Assembly (NCBI GenBank): GCA_964525995.1
Contig: CAZGIM010000012.1
Location: 79,449 to 143,448 of the forward strand
DNA length: 64,000 nt
Origin: CAIVAT01 sp964525995
Lineage (GTDB): Bacteria > Bacteroidota > Bacteroidia > Bacteroidales > FEN-979
Direction of reading: 5' to 3'
Shown: piece after piece, positions 1 through 8,177 of the stretch
Numbering within the stretch: the first letter of the stretch is position 1
Layout: the number at the start of each line of letters is the position of its first letter
The notes under the pieces: model-generated
What the model saw: the letters and a program-made list of their open reading frames with translations, nothing else
Database searches by the model: none
What the model was told of the DNA's origin: nothing
Position numbers and translations under genes: made by a program

Positions 1-256
1 ATGTGAGTTAAATGACGCCCCTGCCAGAATTCCATCTTACCTGCTCTAAAGGTGTAATGGATCTCCTGTCGGGAAAATTCGCGTGCAGGATTTCGATGGC
101 ATTCCGGTAACAGGTAGGTTAGTACCGGCTGGTTTGTAATATTGGAATTTTTTCGATCTTTATGCAGTAAATTGACTCTTGATTATGAAGGAATGCACGG
201 GTTGCAGCATCAATGCAACAAATTCTGCCCGAATCCCATCGCTTCTGACCGGAACG
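1..256. other. intergenic start of window
   Basis: No gene can be supported here. Short open frames exist but none has a recognisable product or a clear start. In-frame ATG codons at 179 and 185 could extend the next gene upstream, but the residues they would add do not look like a signal peptide. I see no convincing TAnnTTTG box. Confidence 0.5.
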
Positions 257-2452
257 ATGAAAAAGACAGGGCTTTTCCTGATGCTCCTGTTGATTCCGGC
301 GATCATCTTCGCGGAAAAGTCCGAACCAACGCTCCGGCCGGTGACGCTTCAGCTCAAATGGAAACACCAATTCCAGTTTGCCGGATATTATGCGGCCATT
401 GAAAAGGGGTATTTCCGGGCAGCCGGGTTGGATGTGACCTTGCTTGAAGCCACGGAGAATAAAAATCCGGTTGATGCGGTCCTGGAAGGAAAAGCCGAAT
501 TCGGTATCTGCATGTCGGATATCCTATTGCTACGGGCCCAGCAAAAGCAGGCCGTCGTCGTGGCATCCATTTTTCAGCATTCGCCTTCGGTGCTGCTTGC
601 TTCAAAAAAAGCGGGGATCGAGCACGTTCAGGATCTTGCAGGTAAAAGAATCGCCATCGAACCCAACGAGGCAGATCTGATTGCCTACCTGAGCGATGAG
701 GGGGTCACACCGGTGAAATACAATGCCTATCCCCATGATTTCGGTGTCGAAAGACTGATCGGCGGCGCCATTGATGCATTGTCGGCTTACTCGACCGACG
801 AAGTCTTTGCTCTTCGGCAAGCCGGTTTTGAATACACCTTGCTGAATCCTACCATGGGCGGCATTGATTTTTACGGGGATGTTCTTTTCACCACAGAGCG
901 GCTTCTCAGGAAAGATCCACAACTCGTGATGAAATTCCGGACAGCCGCTTTGAAAGGATGGAACTATGCCCTCGACCATCCCGGTGAGATCATCGATATC
1001 ATCCTGGAAAAATATTCACAGCGTCATTCCCGGGAACATCTTGAATTCGAGGCCGAACAAATGAAACGGCTGATTATGCGCAATGTGGTGGAGATCGGCT
1101 ACTCCAATCCCGACCGGTGGCAACAGATCCTGTCAATTTATCAGCAACTCAGGTTCATCGACTCTTCCATGACTACCGACGGATTGCTTTACACCGATTA
1201 CCTGCATACCGGCCGTGAAATCCCATGGCGGCTGATCCTGATCTTTTCGGCGGTAATTGCGTTAGTGGGAGGTAATGCATTCTTTTTTTACCGGTCCTCA
1301 AGAAGACTTAAAAAAGTGATGAAGAACCGTTTGCTCATCGAGCAACAGCTTAGCCACAGCAATAACCTGTTCCGGAGCATTCTGCACTCCTCTCCCGATG
1401 GGATCCTGCTTACCGACCTGGAGGGTTATATCCGGATGGTCTCCCCCTCCACCCTGACCATGTTTGACTATAACCATGAAGGGGAACTTTTAGGCAAGAG
1501 CCTGGGGATGCTGATGCTGGAAGAGGATTGGAATAAGGTTACGGCCCTGCTTCGTACCATGCTCGACGGCGGGCATGTAGGCCTGGACCAATACAGGGGA
1601 AAACGGAGCGACGGATCACTCTTTACCTTTGAAGCAAATCCTGATCTGATTCGCAATCCACAGGGAGATCCGACCGGCATCGTGATCATCCTGCATGACA
1701 TCTCTGAACGACTTCAGTCGGAACAGAAGATCAGAGATCAGAATGAAGAACTGACGCGGATCAATGCTGAAAAAGATAAGTTTTTCTCCATCCTGGCACA
1801 TGATCTACGAAGTCCATTCAATGGTTTTTTGGGACTTACCGATATCATTGTCAAAGAACTGCCTAACATGACGGTGGAAGAAATTCGCCAGATCGCCATT
1901 AGGCTCAGCGCATCAGCACGAAATCTGTTTGCTTTGCTGGAAAATCTCCTCGAGTGGTCCCGGGCGAAACGGGGAATGATCCCGTACACTCCGGAATCGC
2001 TGAACCTCCGGGAGCTGATCATTCCGACCCTGGATCTGATGCAGGAACCATTCACCCGGAAAAACATTATGCTCACAACCGATATTCCCGGTAATCTCAT
2101 GGTTATTGCCGACCGTAATATGTTCGATACCATCCTGCGCAATCTGGTAACCAATGCCTTGAAATTCACCCCTGACGGAGGCAGGGTGAGGGTTTCAGCA
2201 AGCGTTCCGGCATCCGGGATGATCGAAATCACCGTCAGCGATACGGGTATCGGGATGAATGCAACCCTGAAAAGCCGGCTCTTTCACATCACGGAGCAGG
2301 TTTCGCGCAAAGGCACCGACGGGGAAGCCAGTACGGGTTTAGGATTATTGATTGTAAAGGAATATGTACAGCGTCAGGGAGGCGCCATCCGGGTCGAAAG
2401 CGAGGAAGGGAAAGGCAGCGCTTTCATCGTTACTATGCCTTCGCAGTCCTAA
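257..2452 (+). CDS. NMT1/THI5-like substrate-binding domain fused to PAS sensor histidine kinase
   Basis: Predicted inner-membrane sensor kinase of 731 residues. I chose the ATG at 257 because it starts a normal signal peptide (MKKTGLFLMLLLIPAIIFA); the upstream in-frame ATG adds 26 residues that would bury it. Residues about 25-320 resemble the periplasmic NMT1/SsuA-like binding proteins of ABC importers (LKWKHQFQFAGYYAA, then EKGYF). One membrane segment follows at about 325-345, then a PAS domain (about 368-485), a HisKA domain with the phospho-accepting His near 515 in FSILAHDLRSPFN, and an ATPase domain with an N box (LRNLVTNALKF), DTGIGM and STGLGLLI. The family usually couples ligand capture in the periplasm to autophosphorylation in the cytoplasm; pyrimidine-like or sulfonate-like ligands are typical of the fold, but the ligand here is unknown. 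No receiver domain is fused and no regulator is adjacent, so the partner is not identifiable. Confidence 0.9.
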   Translation: MKKTGLFLMLLLIPAIIFAEKSEPTLRPVTLQLKWKHQFQFAGYYAAIEKGYFRAAGLDVTLLEATENKNPVDAVLEGKAEFGICMSDILLLRAQQKQAVVVASIFQHSPSVLLASKKAGIEHVQDLAGKRIAIEPNEADLIAYLSDEGVTPVKYNAYPHDFGVERLIGGAIDALSAYSTDEVFALRQAGFEYTLLNPTMGGIDFYGDVLFTTERLLRKDPQLVMKFRTAALKGWNYALDHPGEIIDIILEKYSQRHSREHLEFEAEQMKRLIMRNVVEIGYSNPDRWQQILSIYQQLRFIDSSMTTDGLLYTDYLHTGREIPWRLILIFSAVIALVGGNAFFFYRSSRRLKKVMKNRLLIEQQLSHSNNLFRSILHSSPDGILLTDLEGYIRMVSPSTLTMFDYNHEGELLGKSLGMLMLEEDWNKVTALLRTMLDGGHVGLDQYRGKRSDGSLFTFEANPDLIRNPQGDPTGIVIILHDISERLQSEQKIRDQNEELTRINAEKDKFFSILAHDLRSPFNGFLGLTDIIVKELPNMTVEEIRQIAIRLSASARNLFALLENLLEWSRAKRGMIPYTPESLNLRELIIPTLDLMQEPFTRKNIMLTTDIPGNLMVIADRNMFDTILRNLVTNALKFTPDGGRVRVSASVPASGMIEITVSDTGIGMNATLKSRLFHITEQVSRKGTDGEASTGLGLLIVKEYVQRQGGAIRVESEEGKGSAFIVTMPSQS

Positions 2453-2560
2453 CCGGTTAAACTATTGAAGTTTCCTCTTCTTCAGGATTTCATACGAAGG
2501 AATGTTCCTCCCTAAAATCAGCGGCCGACAAGGTTTGAACGACCTGCGGATCAGGAGCAT

Positions 2561-3136
2561 CTAAAGCTTTACAGCGCAAACGACCTGTAAGGTATAGATC
2601 CAGTCGGCCGATTTCCCGAAGTTGAGAAATTTGAACTCCCCTCCGATATTCCAGTGATTGTCGAGCGGGTAAATATAGGAGGCTGAAAACTGATAGTTCG
2701 ACAGCGAAAGGATGGTGCTGCTGATCTTTTCTTCTTTACCCGAGATGTTATTGAACATCAGCGCCAATCCTGCTCCGGCGCTGAGATAAAAGTGATCGAT
2801 AATGCGCATCCTTACATTCAGGAGAAGAGGCATGGCCGACATGACAACCTTTGCGCCGGTGTCGGCTTTCACTGAATAAATCCGGTAGAACCCCGATTCC
2901 AGTCCCAGACTGAGCCGATGCTCAGGTTCCCAGAAAAACTTCAATGAAACCCCGGCCGAATTGGTTTGTGCCTGATCCTTCCCGATCTCGAGGGTGTTGA
3001 TGTAGTGCACCCAGCCTGCCCCGACCGACAGCGAATAATGGTTCAGCGATACTTTTGAAGAATCTTTCCGGGCGGCCTGAACACCGGGAATCATTAAAAA
3101 AATCAGTAAAATAAAGGGAATTTGTTTCGGGATCAT
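2561..3136 (-). CDS. small outer-membrane beta-barrel protein, function unknown
   Basis: A 191-residue protein with an N-terminal signal peptide (MIPKQIPFILLIFLMIPGVQA) followed by alternating hydrophobic/polar stretches such as HYSLSVGAGWVHY, LSLGLESGFYRI and FYLSAGAGLALMF, the pattern of an eight-strand or similar beta-barrel of the OmpA/OmpW-like size class. It ends in a short hydrophobic strand (LQVVCAVKL). It is the last gene of a run on the minus strand (kinase, barrel protein, phosphodiesterase lipoprotein, this gene), separated by about 85 bases from the preceding gene, and it converges with the kinase at 257. No enzymatic motif is visible. Role inferred only as an envelope protein. 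Confidence 0.6.
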   Translation of the reverse strand: MIPKQIPFILLIFLMIPGVQAARKDSSKVSLNHYSLSVGAGWVHYINTLEIGKDQAQTNSAGVSLKFFWEPEHRLSLGLESGFYRIYSVKADTGAKVVMSAMPLLLNVRMRIIDHFYLSAGAGLALMFNNISGKEEKISSTILSLSNYQFSASYIYPLDNHWNIGGEFKFLNFGKSADWIYTLQVVCAVKL

Positions 3137-3221
3137 GGTCTCTGTATGTTTGACGGCAATCGGTTGTGAAAAATGGTTATGAGGTCGGGATCTGTTCCTG
3201 TTATGTTGTGATGCAGGGTAA

Positions 3222-4466
3222 TCAGCGGATATAATGATAATAGGCCACTACATAAGGAAAGTTTGTCAGCAATCCGTCGAAATGTCCTTCGTTTATGAAA
3301 TCCCTTATCCAGGGCGGCTGGTCGATGGTCCAGGTCACGGCAAGCCGGCCCTCGGCATGCATCTGGTCAACCAGGTCGTTCTGAGTACCAAGAGTCCAGC
3401 GGGGCGACCAGACCAGCGAGTTGACCTTTCGCACATCATCTACCGAAAGTTCGCATAGTGAGGGAACCGACTGGTAGTTGGGGTACTCCATCAGGTTATT
3501 CAGAACGTCGTCGTTGGGAATGCCGATCACGATGATGATATCGCGTCCCTTTGCGGCGGCGCGTTCCAGCATTCTTTTCTGGATGGGAGCAACTACCTGA
3601 ACCAACCCGGGATCGCTTTTCATGTCGAGGTACACAAAACGCAGCAGGGTGCTGTCGATGGTATAGGTAAGCGCCTCTTCCAGTGACGGAATCGTCTCGC
3701 CGTGGATGAGTCTGACAAAAGTTTTCAACTGAGACAAGGTAAAATTCTCAGGCGGTCCGGCCAACGGTCCTTTTTGCGTAAGCCGGATATTCAGGTCGGG
3801 ATCGTGGTAAAGGAACGGGATACCGTCTTTCGACAAGCGTACATCGATTTCAATGCCCGTCGATCCAAGCCGTTCGGTGAATCCGATCATGGCAAGGGTA
3901 TTTTCCGATACCGGAAGGAGATCCGATGTCCGTCCGCCTCCGCGGTGGGCCAGAATATAGTAAGCGTTGTTCTGAGCCGTTTCTGAAAAAGATCTGAGCC
4001 GGGTGAGTACCAATGGTTGGTCGGGGAGGTTATTCTCTTCGCCTGTGGCGCCCTGCATGATGATCTGTTGATTCCCGGCGCCGGTCACCAGCATGGTTCC
4101 GCCATCGTCGCGGCCGATCATCAACGTAACGAGACCTGTCGCCTCGGAGTAACCATCGCGCCAGTAACCCTGGAGAAAAACAACCGAGTCCAGATAGCCG
4201 GTCTGCAAAACAAGATAGTGTCCGTTTTCGTTGGCAACCAGGATATGGGTACGTGTATTTTTCACGATCACCTGGTCACCAAACCGGCCCGAAGGGTCTG
4301 TAACCTGGTAAACCCCTTCGAGGAGTATCTTTGAAGTTTGCTTCAGCGGATGGGTCTCGCTGAGAATCGAATTGGGACCGGCGCCCGGAATGGGAAGGGT
4401 GTAATCCTTTTTACACCCGTACAGCGCTAACGCCAGCATCAGGGCTGCATATATCTTTATCTTCAT
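3222..4466 (-). CDS. glycerophosphodiester phosphodiesterase family lipoprotein
   Basis: Start set at 4466 because this ATG overlaps the stop of the upstream gene as ATGA and begins a lipoprotein signal (MKIKIYAALMLALALYGCKK, acylated Cys at residue 18); the in-frame ATG three codons earlier lies inside the upstream gene. Residues 19 to about 160 form an uncharacterised N-terminal beta-rich region. The catalytic GDPD domain follows: LAHRGGG with the catalytic His-Arg, a metal-binding EN pair, then the EIDVRLSKDGIPFLYHD block, which carries the second Glu-Asp and the His of the TIM barrel. The family hydrolyses deacylated glycerophosphodiesters to glycerol 3-phosphate and an alcohol with a divalent metal. 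As a lipoprotein it would act at the periplasmic or outer face. Translational coupling to the barrel protein upstream suggests the two work together. Confidence 0.88.
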   Translation of the reverse strand: MKIKIYAALMLALALYGCKKDYTLPIPGAGPNSILSETHPLKQTSKILLEGVYQVTDPSGRFGDQVIVKNTRTHILVANENGHYLVLQTGYLDSVVFLQGYWRDGYSEATGLVTLMIGRDDGGTMLVTGAGNQQIIMQGATGEENNLPDQPLVLTRLRSFSETAQNNAYYILAHRGGGRTSDLLPVSENTLAMIGFTERLGSTGIEIDVRLSKDGIPFLYHDPDLNIRLTQKGPLAGPPENFTLSQLKTFVRLIHGETIPSLEEALTYTIDSTLLRFVYLDMKSDPGLVQVVAPIQKRMLERAAAKGRDIIIVIGIPNDDVLNNLMEYPNYQSVPSLCELSVDDVRKVNSLVWSPRWTLGTQNDLVDQMHAEGRLAVTWTIDQPPWIRDFINEGHFDGLLTNFPYVVAYYHYIR

Positions 4467-5224
4467 AGGATCCACATGAATGAAAGTTCAGGAATATGGT
4501 AATATCGGTTAAAAGTGGTAAAGAGCATCCACGTCGGCCAGTAATATTTCTCGTAGTTATCACGGATACCGAAGATGAAGACATGGTCTTTCCACAAACG
4601 TTGTTCAAGATAGAATGCCACTGTGACCCCGTTGAAGAAGTCGCTTGTACGGGTCAGCACCTTCTCGCCGGTCATCTGTGACAGGCGTGATACCAGTACC
4701 GCCTCCCCTTTCAGGGTAAAGGCCATCGTCTTCAGTTTATATCCCAGCGACAGGTTGGGGTAGTGCATCCATACGGTTGAACGGTTGTCAAATCCGGCCT
4801 GACGCAACTGTCCGTAAACGAAAGCCACATCCCATCCCGCGTTAAAATAAAAATTTCGGAAGCCGTATCCGATGCGGGGTCCTAACGAGATCTGGTTCGA
4901 TACGAGGATGGATGCCACATCGGCTTCCAACGAGAGCCTCCAGGGAAGGCCGTAGGTCATATGAATGTTGACCAGCGGTGCCTGGATCGCACCTTCCAGA
5001 AGATCGGCCGGCGGCTTCACGATCTGAAGGCCTGCCCCGATAGAAAACTTCCACTTTTTGACCTGATGCGGATATCGCAGGCTGTTAGCGGTAATGTCGA
5101 AGGTATCGCTTCGCGCCTTCTCCTGCGCAAAGGCAGCCATCGATGGCAATATCAACAGGATGGACAGGATATACCGGCTGGCGCGCAGCGACCGGAAAAT
5201 CCCTGGTTTCTTTAGAAATGGCAT
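4463..5224 (-). CDS. predicted outer-membrane protein, function unknown
   Basis: A 253-residue protein with a long-n-region signal peptide ending near residue 34 (ILSILLILPSMAAFAQ). The mature part has repeated amphipathic strands rich in aromatic residues (WKFSIGAGLQIV, FRNFYFNAGWDVAFVYG, FTLKGEAVLVSRLS) and ends ELSFMWIL, which fits an outer-membrane beta-barrel. It starts 57 bases after the triple-PAS kinase gene and its stop overlaps the start of the glycerophosphodiesterase lipoprotein (ATGA). No catalytic motif seen. It might be a porin-like partner for the lipoprotein enzyme, which is inference from coupling only. Confidence 0.6.
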   Translation of the reverse strand: MPFLKKPGIFRSLRASRYILSILLILPSMAAFAQEKARSDTFDITANSLRYPHQVKKWKFSIGAGLQIVKPPADLLEGAIQAPLVNIHMTYGLPWRLSLEADVASILVSNQISLGPRIGYGFRNFYFNAGWDVAFVYGQLRQAGFDNRSTVWMHYPNLSLGYKLKTMAFTLKGEAVLVSRLSQMTGEKVLTRTSDFFNGVTVAFYLEQRLWKDHVFIFGIRDNYEKYYWPTWMLFTTFNRYYHIPELSFMWIL

Positions 5225-5281
5225 GGTGAATATGATAATTTAATTTGGGTGGGCATTTGGATCAGGAAAAATTTCGATATA

Positions 5282-7177
5282 TTACGGTTCCGGCGGGGTA
5301 ACGGGAAGGGTGAACCAGAAGGTAGAGCCCTTACCGGGTTCACTTTCCACTCCGATCTGTCCGCCTTGTTTCTCTGCAAATTCCTTACATAGGATTAAAC
5401 CGAGACCGGTACCTTTCTCATTTTCGGTTCCACGGGTGGTAAAGCTGGTCTCGATTCGGAACAGGTTCCCAAGGGCTTCTTTGGTCATTCCTACTCCGGA
5501 ATCCTTCACGGAAATATATAAAAAGCCTTCCTTTTCAATTGCAGTGACGTCGATTCTTCCACCTTTGGGAGTGAACTTAATGGCATTGGTGACCAGGTTG
5601 CGCAGAATGGTCTCAACCATGTTCTGATCGGCCCATACCCGGGGTTCACTGCTGATATGGAGATCGAGGATGATGGCTTTCTTCAGTACCAAACCCTCCA
5701 CCAGCTCTACGATTGCACTGACAACTGCTTTTAAATCGATCATTTCAGGTTCAAAATCGATTTGTCCTCTCTGGGTCCGCGACCAGATCAACAGATTTTC
5801 GAGAAGGGTATGAGCCTGGTCGGCTGTTGATTTCATCATTTTTAACCGGTCCTGAATATCCCTTTTATCCAGCATAGGTAAATCAGCAAGGGTCACATCG
5901 GTGATCCCGATAATGGCGTTGAACGGATTCTTCAAATCATGGGCAATGATAGAAAAGAACTTGTCCTTGGTGGCATTCAGCTCTCTGAGCTTGTCGGCCT
6001 GTGTGGCAAGTTGTACCTCGTTTTTCTTTCGATCGGTGATATCGCGGCCAATCCCGACCAATCCCAGGATTTGTCCCTCATCATTTTTTAGCGGTACTTT
6101 CGTGGTAAAGAGCAAACATTCATTGCCATGGGGGTCGGTAAAGGCTTCTTCGTGGTTGATGACAGGCTGGTTTTCTTTCAGGATGGCCATGTCATCGCGG
6201 TATCCGCGCATCCCGATCTCCTCGTTAAAAAGTTCGAGATCGGTCTTTCCCAATACCTCTTGTTCCGAACGGTATCCCATGAGGGTCCAGTCAGCCTTGT
6301 TGGCGATTACCTTCCGACCCTCCGCATCTTTGAAATAGATGGCATCGGGAAGGTTATCGATTACCGTTCGGAGCAGGATCCAGTTCCGTTGAATGGCCTC
6401 TTCGATCTCTTTTCGGAGGGTAATATCCTCCTTCACTGCAAGAAAGTTGGTGATAGCCCCCGCCTGGTCGGTTATCGGAGAAATGACGACTGATTCCCAG
6501 TAAAGTTCCCCGTTTTTCTTTTTATTATGAAAGGTGCCGTGCCATTGTTCCCCATTGGTTATTGAATTCCAGAGCTCTTCATAAACACTTTTTGGGGTCT
6601 CACCCGATTGAAGAATCCGGGGGTTTTTACCTAATAATTCATCCGGAGAATAGCCGGTGAGCTCAAAAACTTTAGGATTGGCGAATTCAATGTCGCCGGC
6701 CAGGTTCGTGATGATAATGCTGACCGGGCTTTGACCGACGGCGCGCAACATGCTGCGCAGCGTGAGATCGATCCTTCTCGATTCGGTCACGTCCCGGGCA
6801 ATGGAATAGATGAATTTTTGGTCATCACAGGCTCTGCCCGTCCATTCAAGCCATTTGACGGAACCATCCTTACAAAGATACCGGTTGGTGAATTTTAAGA
6901 TATCCTTCCCCCGAAGCTGCTCTCCGAAAGTTTCAAGGGTCGGCTTCAAATCATCCGGATGGAGAAAATCGGTGAAAGGCCGTCCCGTCATCTCCTCAAG
7001 AGAGTAACCGAGTACTGATTCCCAAGCCGGATTAAGCTGTAAAAAAATCCCCTGGATCGATGCCACACACAGCATGTCGGGGCTCATCCCGAAAAAGACA
7101 CATCGCGACTGATCAATTGCCTCCGGATCAAAAGGATCCTGATGACCGGGCTGATAATTATCTTCGGCATTAGTCAT
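5282..7177 (-). CDS. soluble triple-PAS sensor histidine kinase
   Basis: A 631-residue protein with no signal peptide or membrane segment, so probably cytoplasmic. Three PAS/PAC units are visible at about residues 25-135 (NPAWESVLGYSLEEMTGRPF), 145-258 (FANPKVFELTGYSPDELLGK) and 265-385 (IANKADWTLMGYRSEQEVLG). A HisKA domain follows with the phospho-acceptor His413 in FSIIAHDLKNPFN, then the ATPase domain with LRNLVTNAIKFTPKGG, DSGVGMT and GTGLGLILCKEF. The dimerisation motif (KDKFFSI-x-AHDL, then NPFN or SPFN) is shared with the kinases at 257 and 13992, so these three form one paralogous set. No receiver is attached; the lone receiver at 10248 is one possible partner by proximity. It may be co-transcribed with the two envelope genes below it. 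Confidence 0.9.
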   Translation of the reverse strand: MTNAEDNYQPGHQDPFDPEAIDQSRCVFFGMSPDMLCVASIQGIFLQLNPAWESVLGYSLEEMTGRPFTDFLHPDDLKPTLETFGEQLRGKDILKFTNRYLCKDGSVKWLEWTGRACDDQKFIYSIARDVTESRRIDLTLRSMLRAVGQSPVSIIITNLAGDIEFANPKVFELTGYSPDELLGKNPRILQSGETPKSVYEELWNSITNGEQWHGTFHNKKKNGELYWESVVISPITDQAGAITNFLAVKEDITLRKEIEEAIQRNWILLRTVIDNLPDAIYFKDAEGRKVIANKADWTLMGYRSEQEVLGKTDLELFNEEIGMRGYRDDMAILKENQPVINHEEAFTDPHGNECLLFTTKVPLKNDEGQILGLVGIGRDITDRKKNEVQLATQADKLRELNATKDKFFSIIAHDLKNPFNAIIGITDVTLADLPMLDKRDIQDRLKMMKSTADQAHTLLENLLIWSRTQRGQIDFEPEMIDLKAVVSAIVELVEGLVLKKAIILDLHISSEPRVWADQNMVETILRNLVTNAIKFTPKGGRIDVTAIEKEGFLYISVKDSGVGMTKEALGNLFRIETSFTTRGTENEKGTGLGLILCKEFAEKQGGQIGVESEPGKGSTFWFTLPVTPPEP

Positions 7178-7218
7178 AACCGGAGCGTTAAAACTTCTGT
7201 AAAGATAAACTCTTATAG

Positions 7219-7226
7219 CAAATTTA
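7219..7226 (-). promoter_or_regulatory. candidate -7 box for the triple-PAS kinase
   Basis: CAAATTTA on the plus strand reads TAAATTTG on the minus strand, matching the Bacteroidetes TAnnTTTG -7 consensus exactly. The matching -33 TTTG at the usual distance is not evident, so this is only a moderate candidate. Confidence 0.35.
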
Positions 7227-7381
7227 TATTTTATTTTAACAGATTTTAGATAGCGACGCTATTAAATCGAAAATACCCGCTGATTTTGGAAAATTGAAAG
7301 CGTAAGGATGAGGGAGAAATGCTATCCATTTTTCCATTGCATTCAGGGACCAGGTGCATCAATCACTTTCGATAAAAATGT

Positions 7382-7412
7382 TTTGCATCTTTAATAAAAA
7401 GATATATATTTG
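7382..7412 (+). promoter_or_regulatory. Bacteroidetes-type promoter (TTTG-N19-TATATTTG)
   Basis: TTTG at 7382-7385, exactly 19 bases, then TATATTTG at 7405-7412. This matches both parts of the known Bacteroides consensus (-33 TTTG and -7 TAnnTTTG) with normal spacing. Transcription would begin about 7418 and leave a leader of about 80 bases before the lipoprotein gene at 7500, probably continuing into the radical SAM gene at 8178. It is the best promoter in the window and supports the phylum assignment. Confidence 0.7.
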
Positions 7413-7499
7413 AATTTGTATTCATGTTGATCCGGATCAGATTGATAAAAGATTAAAAATGGATATTCCCGTAACCATTAACATTAAAATTCTTCACCT

Positions 7500-8156
7500 A
7501 TGAAAAAAGTGATCTTTAGTTTATCAATGGCGCTGCTGATCATCATCAGCATGTCGTGTAAAAAATCGGAGGATGAATCCCCGGCGCTTGAAGGCGATCA
7601 GTCGCCTATGGGGCAGGTCGGGACCACCATCAGCTCTTCTTCCATTGCCATAGCGGGAGTTAGTGATTTCACCGGAACGGTTGTCGCCCTGAACAATGGT
7701 GTTTCCTCTTACAATGGTTCTGCCGTGGTAACCAATCCCATTCTGAAAAACGTGTTAGCCAACGTACCGCAGCTTACCTTCAAAGGCGACACGGTATTTG
7801 CGAAGGACATCCAGGCTAAGTCAACTACTGAAGGCATCGAGGTTCTCTCGGGATTGCGTCCCGGAATCCTGGTGATCTACGGCGCTGGCGTCGGAGAATC
7901 CTGGTCCATTGAAGGAAGTTCCGACCAGCGAACCGTCACCAGCAAGTCGACCGACAACGACTATCCATACGGGTTTATGCTCATCAAAGTATCTCAAATC
8001 GAGGAACCCGTCACCGGCGCATTAAAGAGTGTTACAGGCCTGAGTAAAATCACTTACTGGGCCAACCACCGGTTTGGACTGGTCGGGGTTGAATTTGCTT
8101 TAAGCGACGGGAGTACAACCAAGTTTCCGCTCTATACGAGTACCGAAAATAATTGA
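7500..8156 (+). CDS. lipoprotein of unknown function
   Basis: A 218-residue protein with a clear lipoprotein signal (MKKVIFSLSMALLIIISMSC, then KKSEDE). The mature part is rich in Ser, Thr, Gly and Val and looks all-beta, perhaps immunoglobulin-like, with no catalytic motif. The Lys-Lys-Ser-Glu-Asp-Glu after the Cys resembles the acidic/charged export signal that moves Bacteroidetes lipoproteins to the cell surface, which is a possible location. It is preceded by a consensus promoter and ends 21 bases before the radical SAM gene, so the two probably form an operon. I do not recognise a named family. Confidence 0.75.
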   Translation: MKKVIFSLSMALLIIISMSCKKSEDESPALEGDQSPMGQVGTTISSSSIAIAGVSDFTGTVVALNNGVSSYNGSAVVTNPILKNVLANVPQLTFKGDTVFAKDIQAKSTTEGIEVLSGLRPGILVIYGAGVGESWSIEGSSDQRTVTSKSTDNDYPYGFMLIKVSQIEEPVTGALKSVTGLSKITYWANHRFGLVGVEFALSDGSTTKFPLYTSTENN

Positions 8157-8177
8157 TGTTGAATTTCTGTTAGACTG

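Larger units (their letters stand above)
7178..7499. other. divergent intergenic region with promoters both ways
   Basis: This 322-base gap separates the kinase on the minus strand from the lipoprotein gene on the plus strand. It is AT-rich. On the minus strand a CAAATTTA sequence (7219-7226, the reverse complement of TAnnTTTG) lies about 40 bases from the kinase start. On the plus strand there is a complete promoter-like pair at 7382-7412. Nothing else recognisable, and no small gene seen. Confidence 0.55.
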
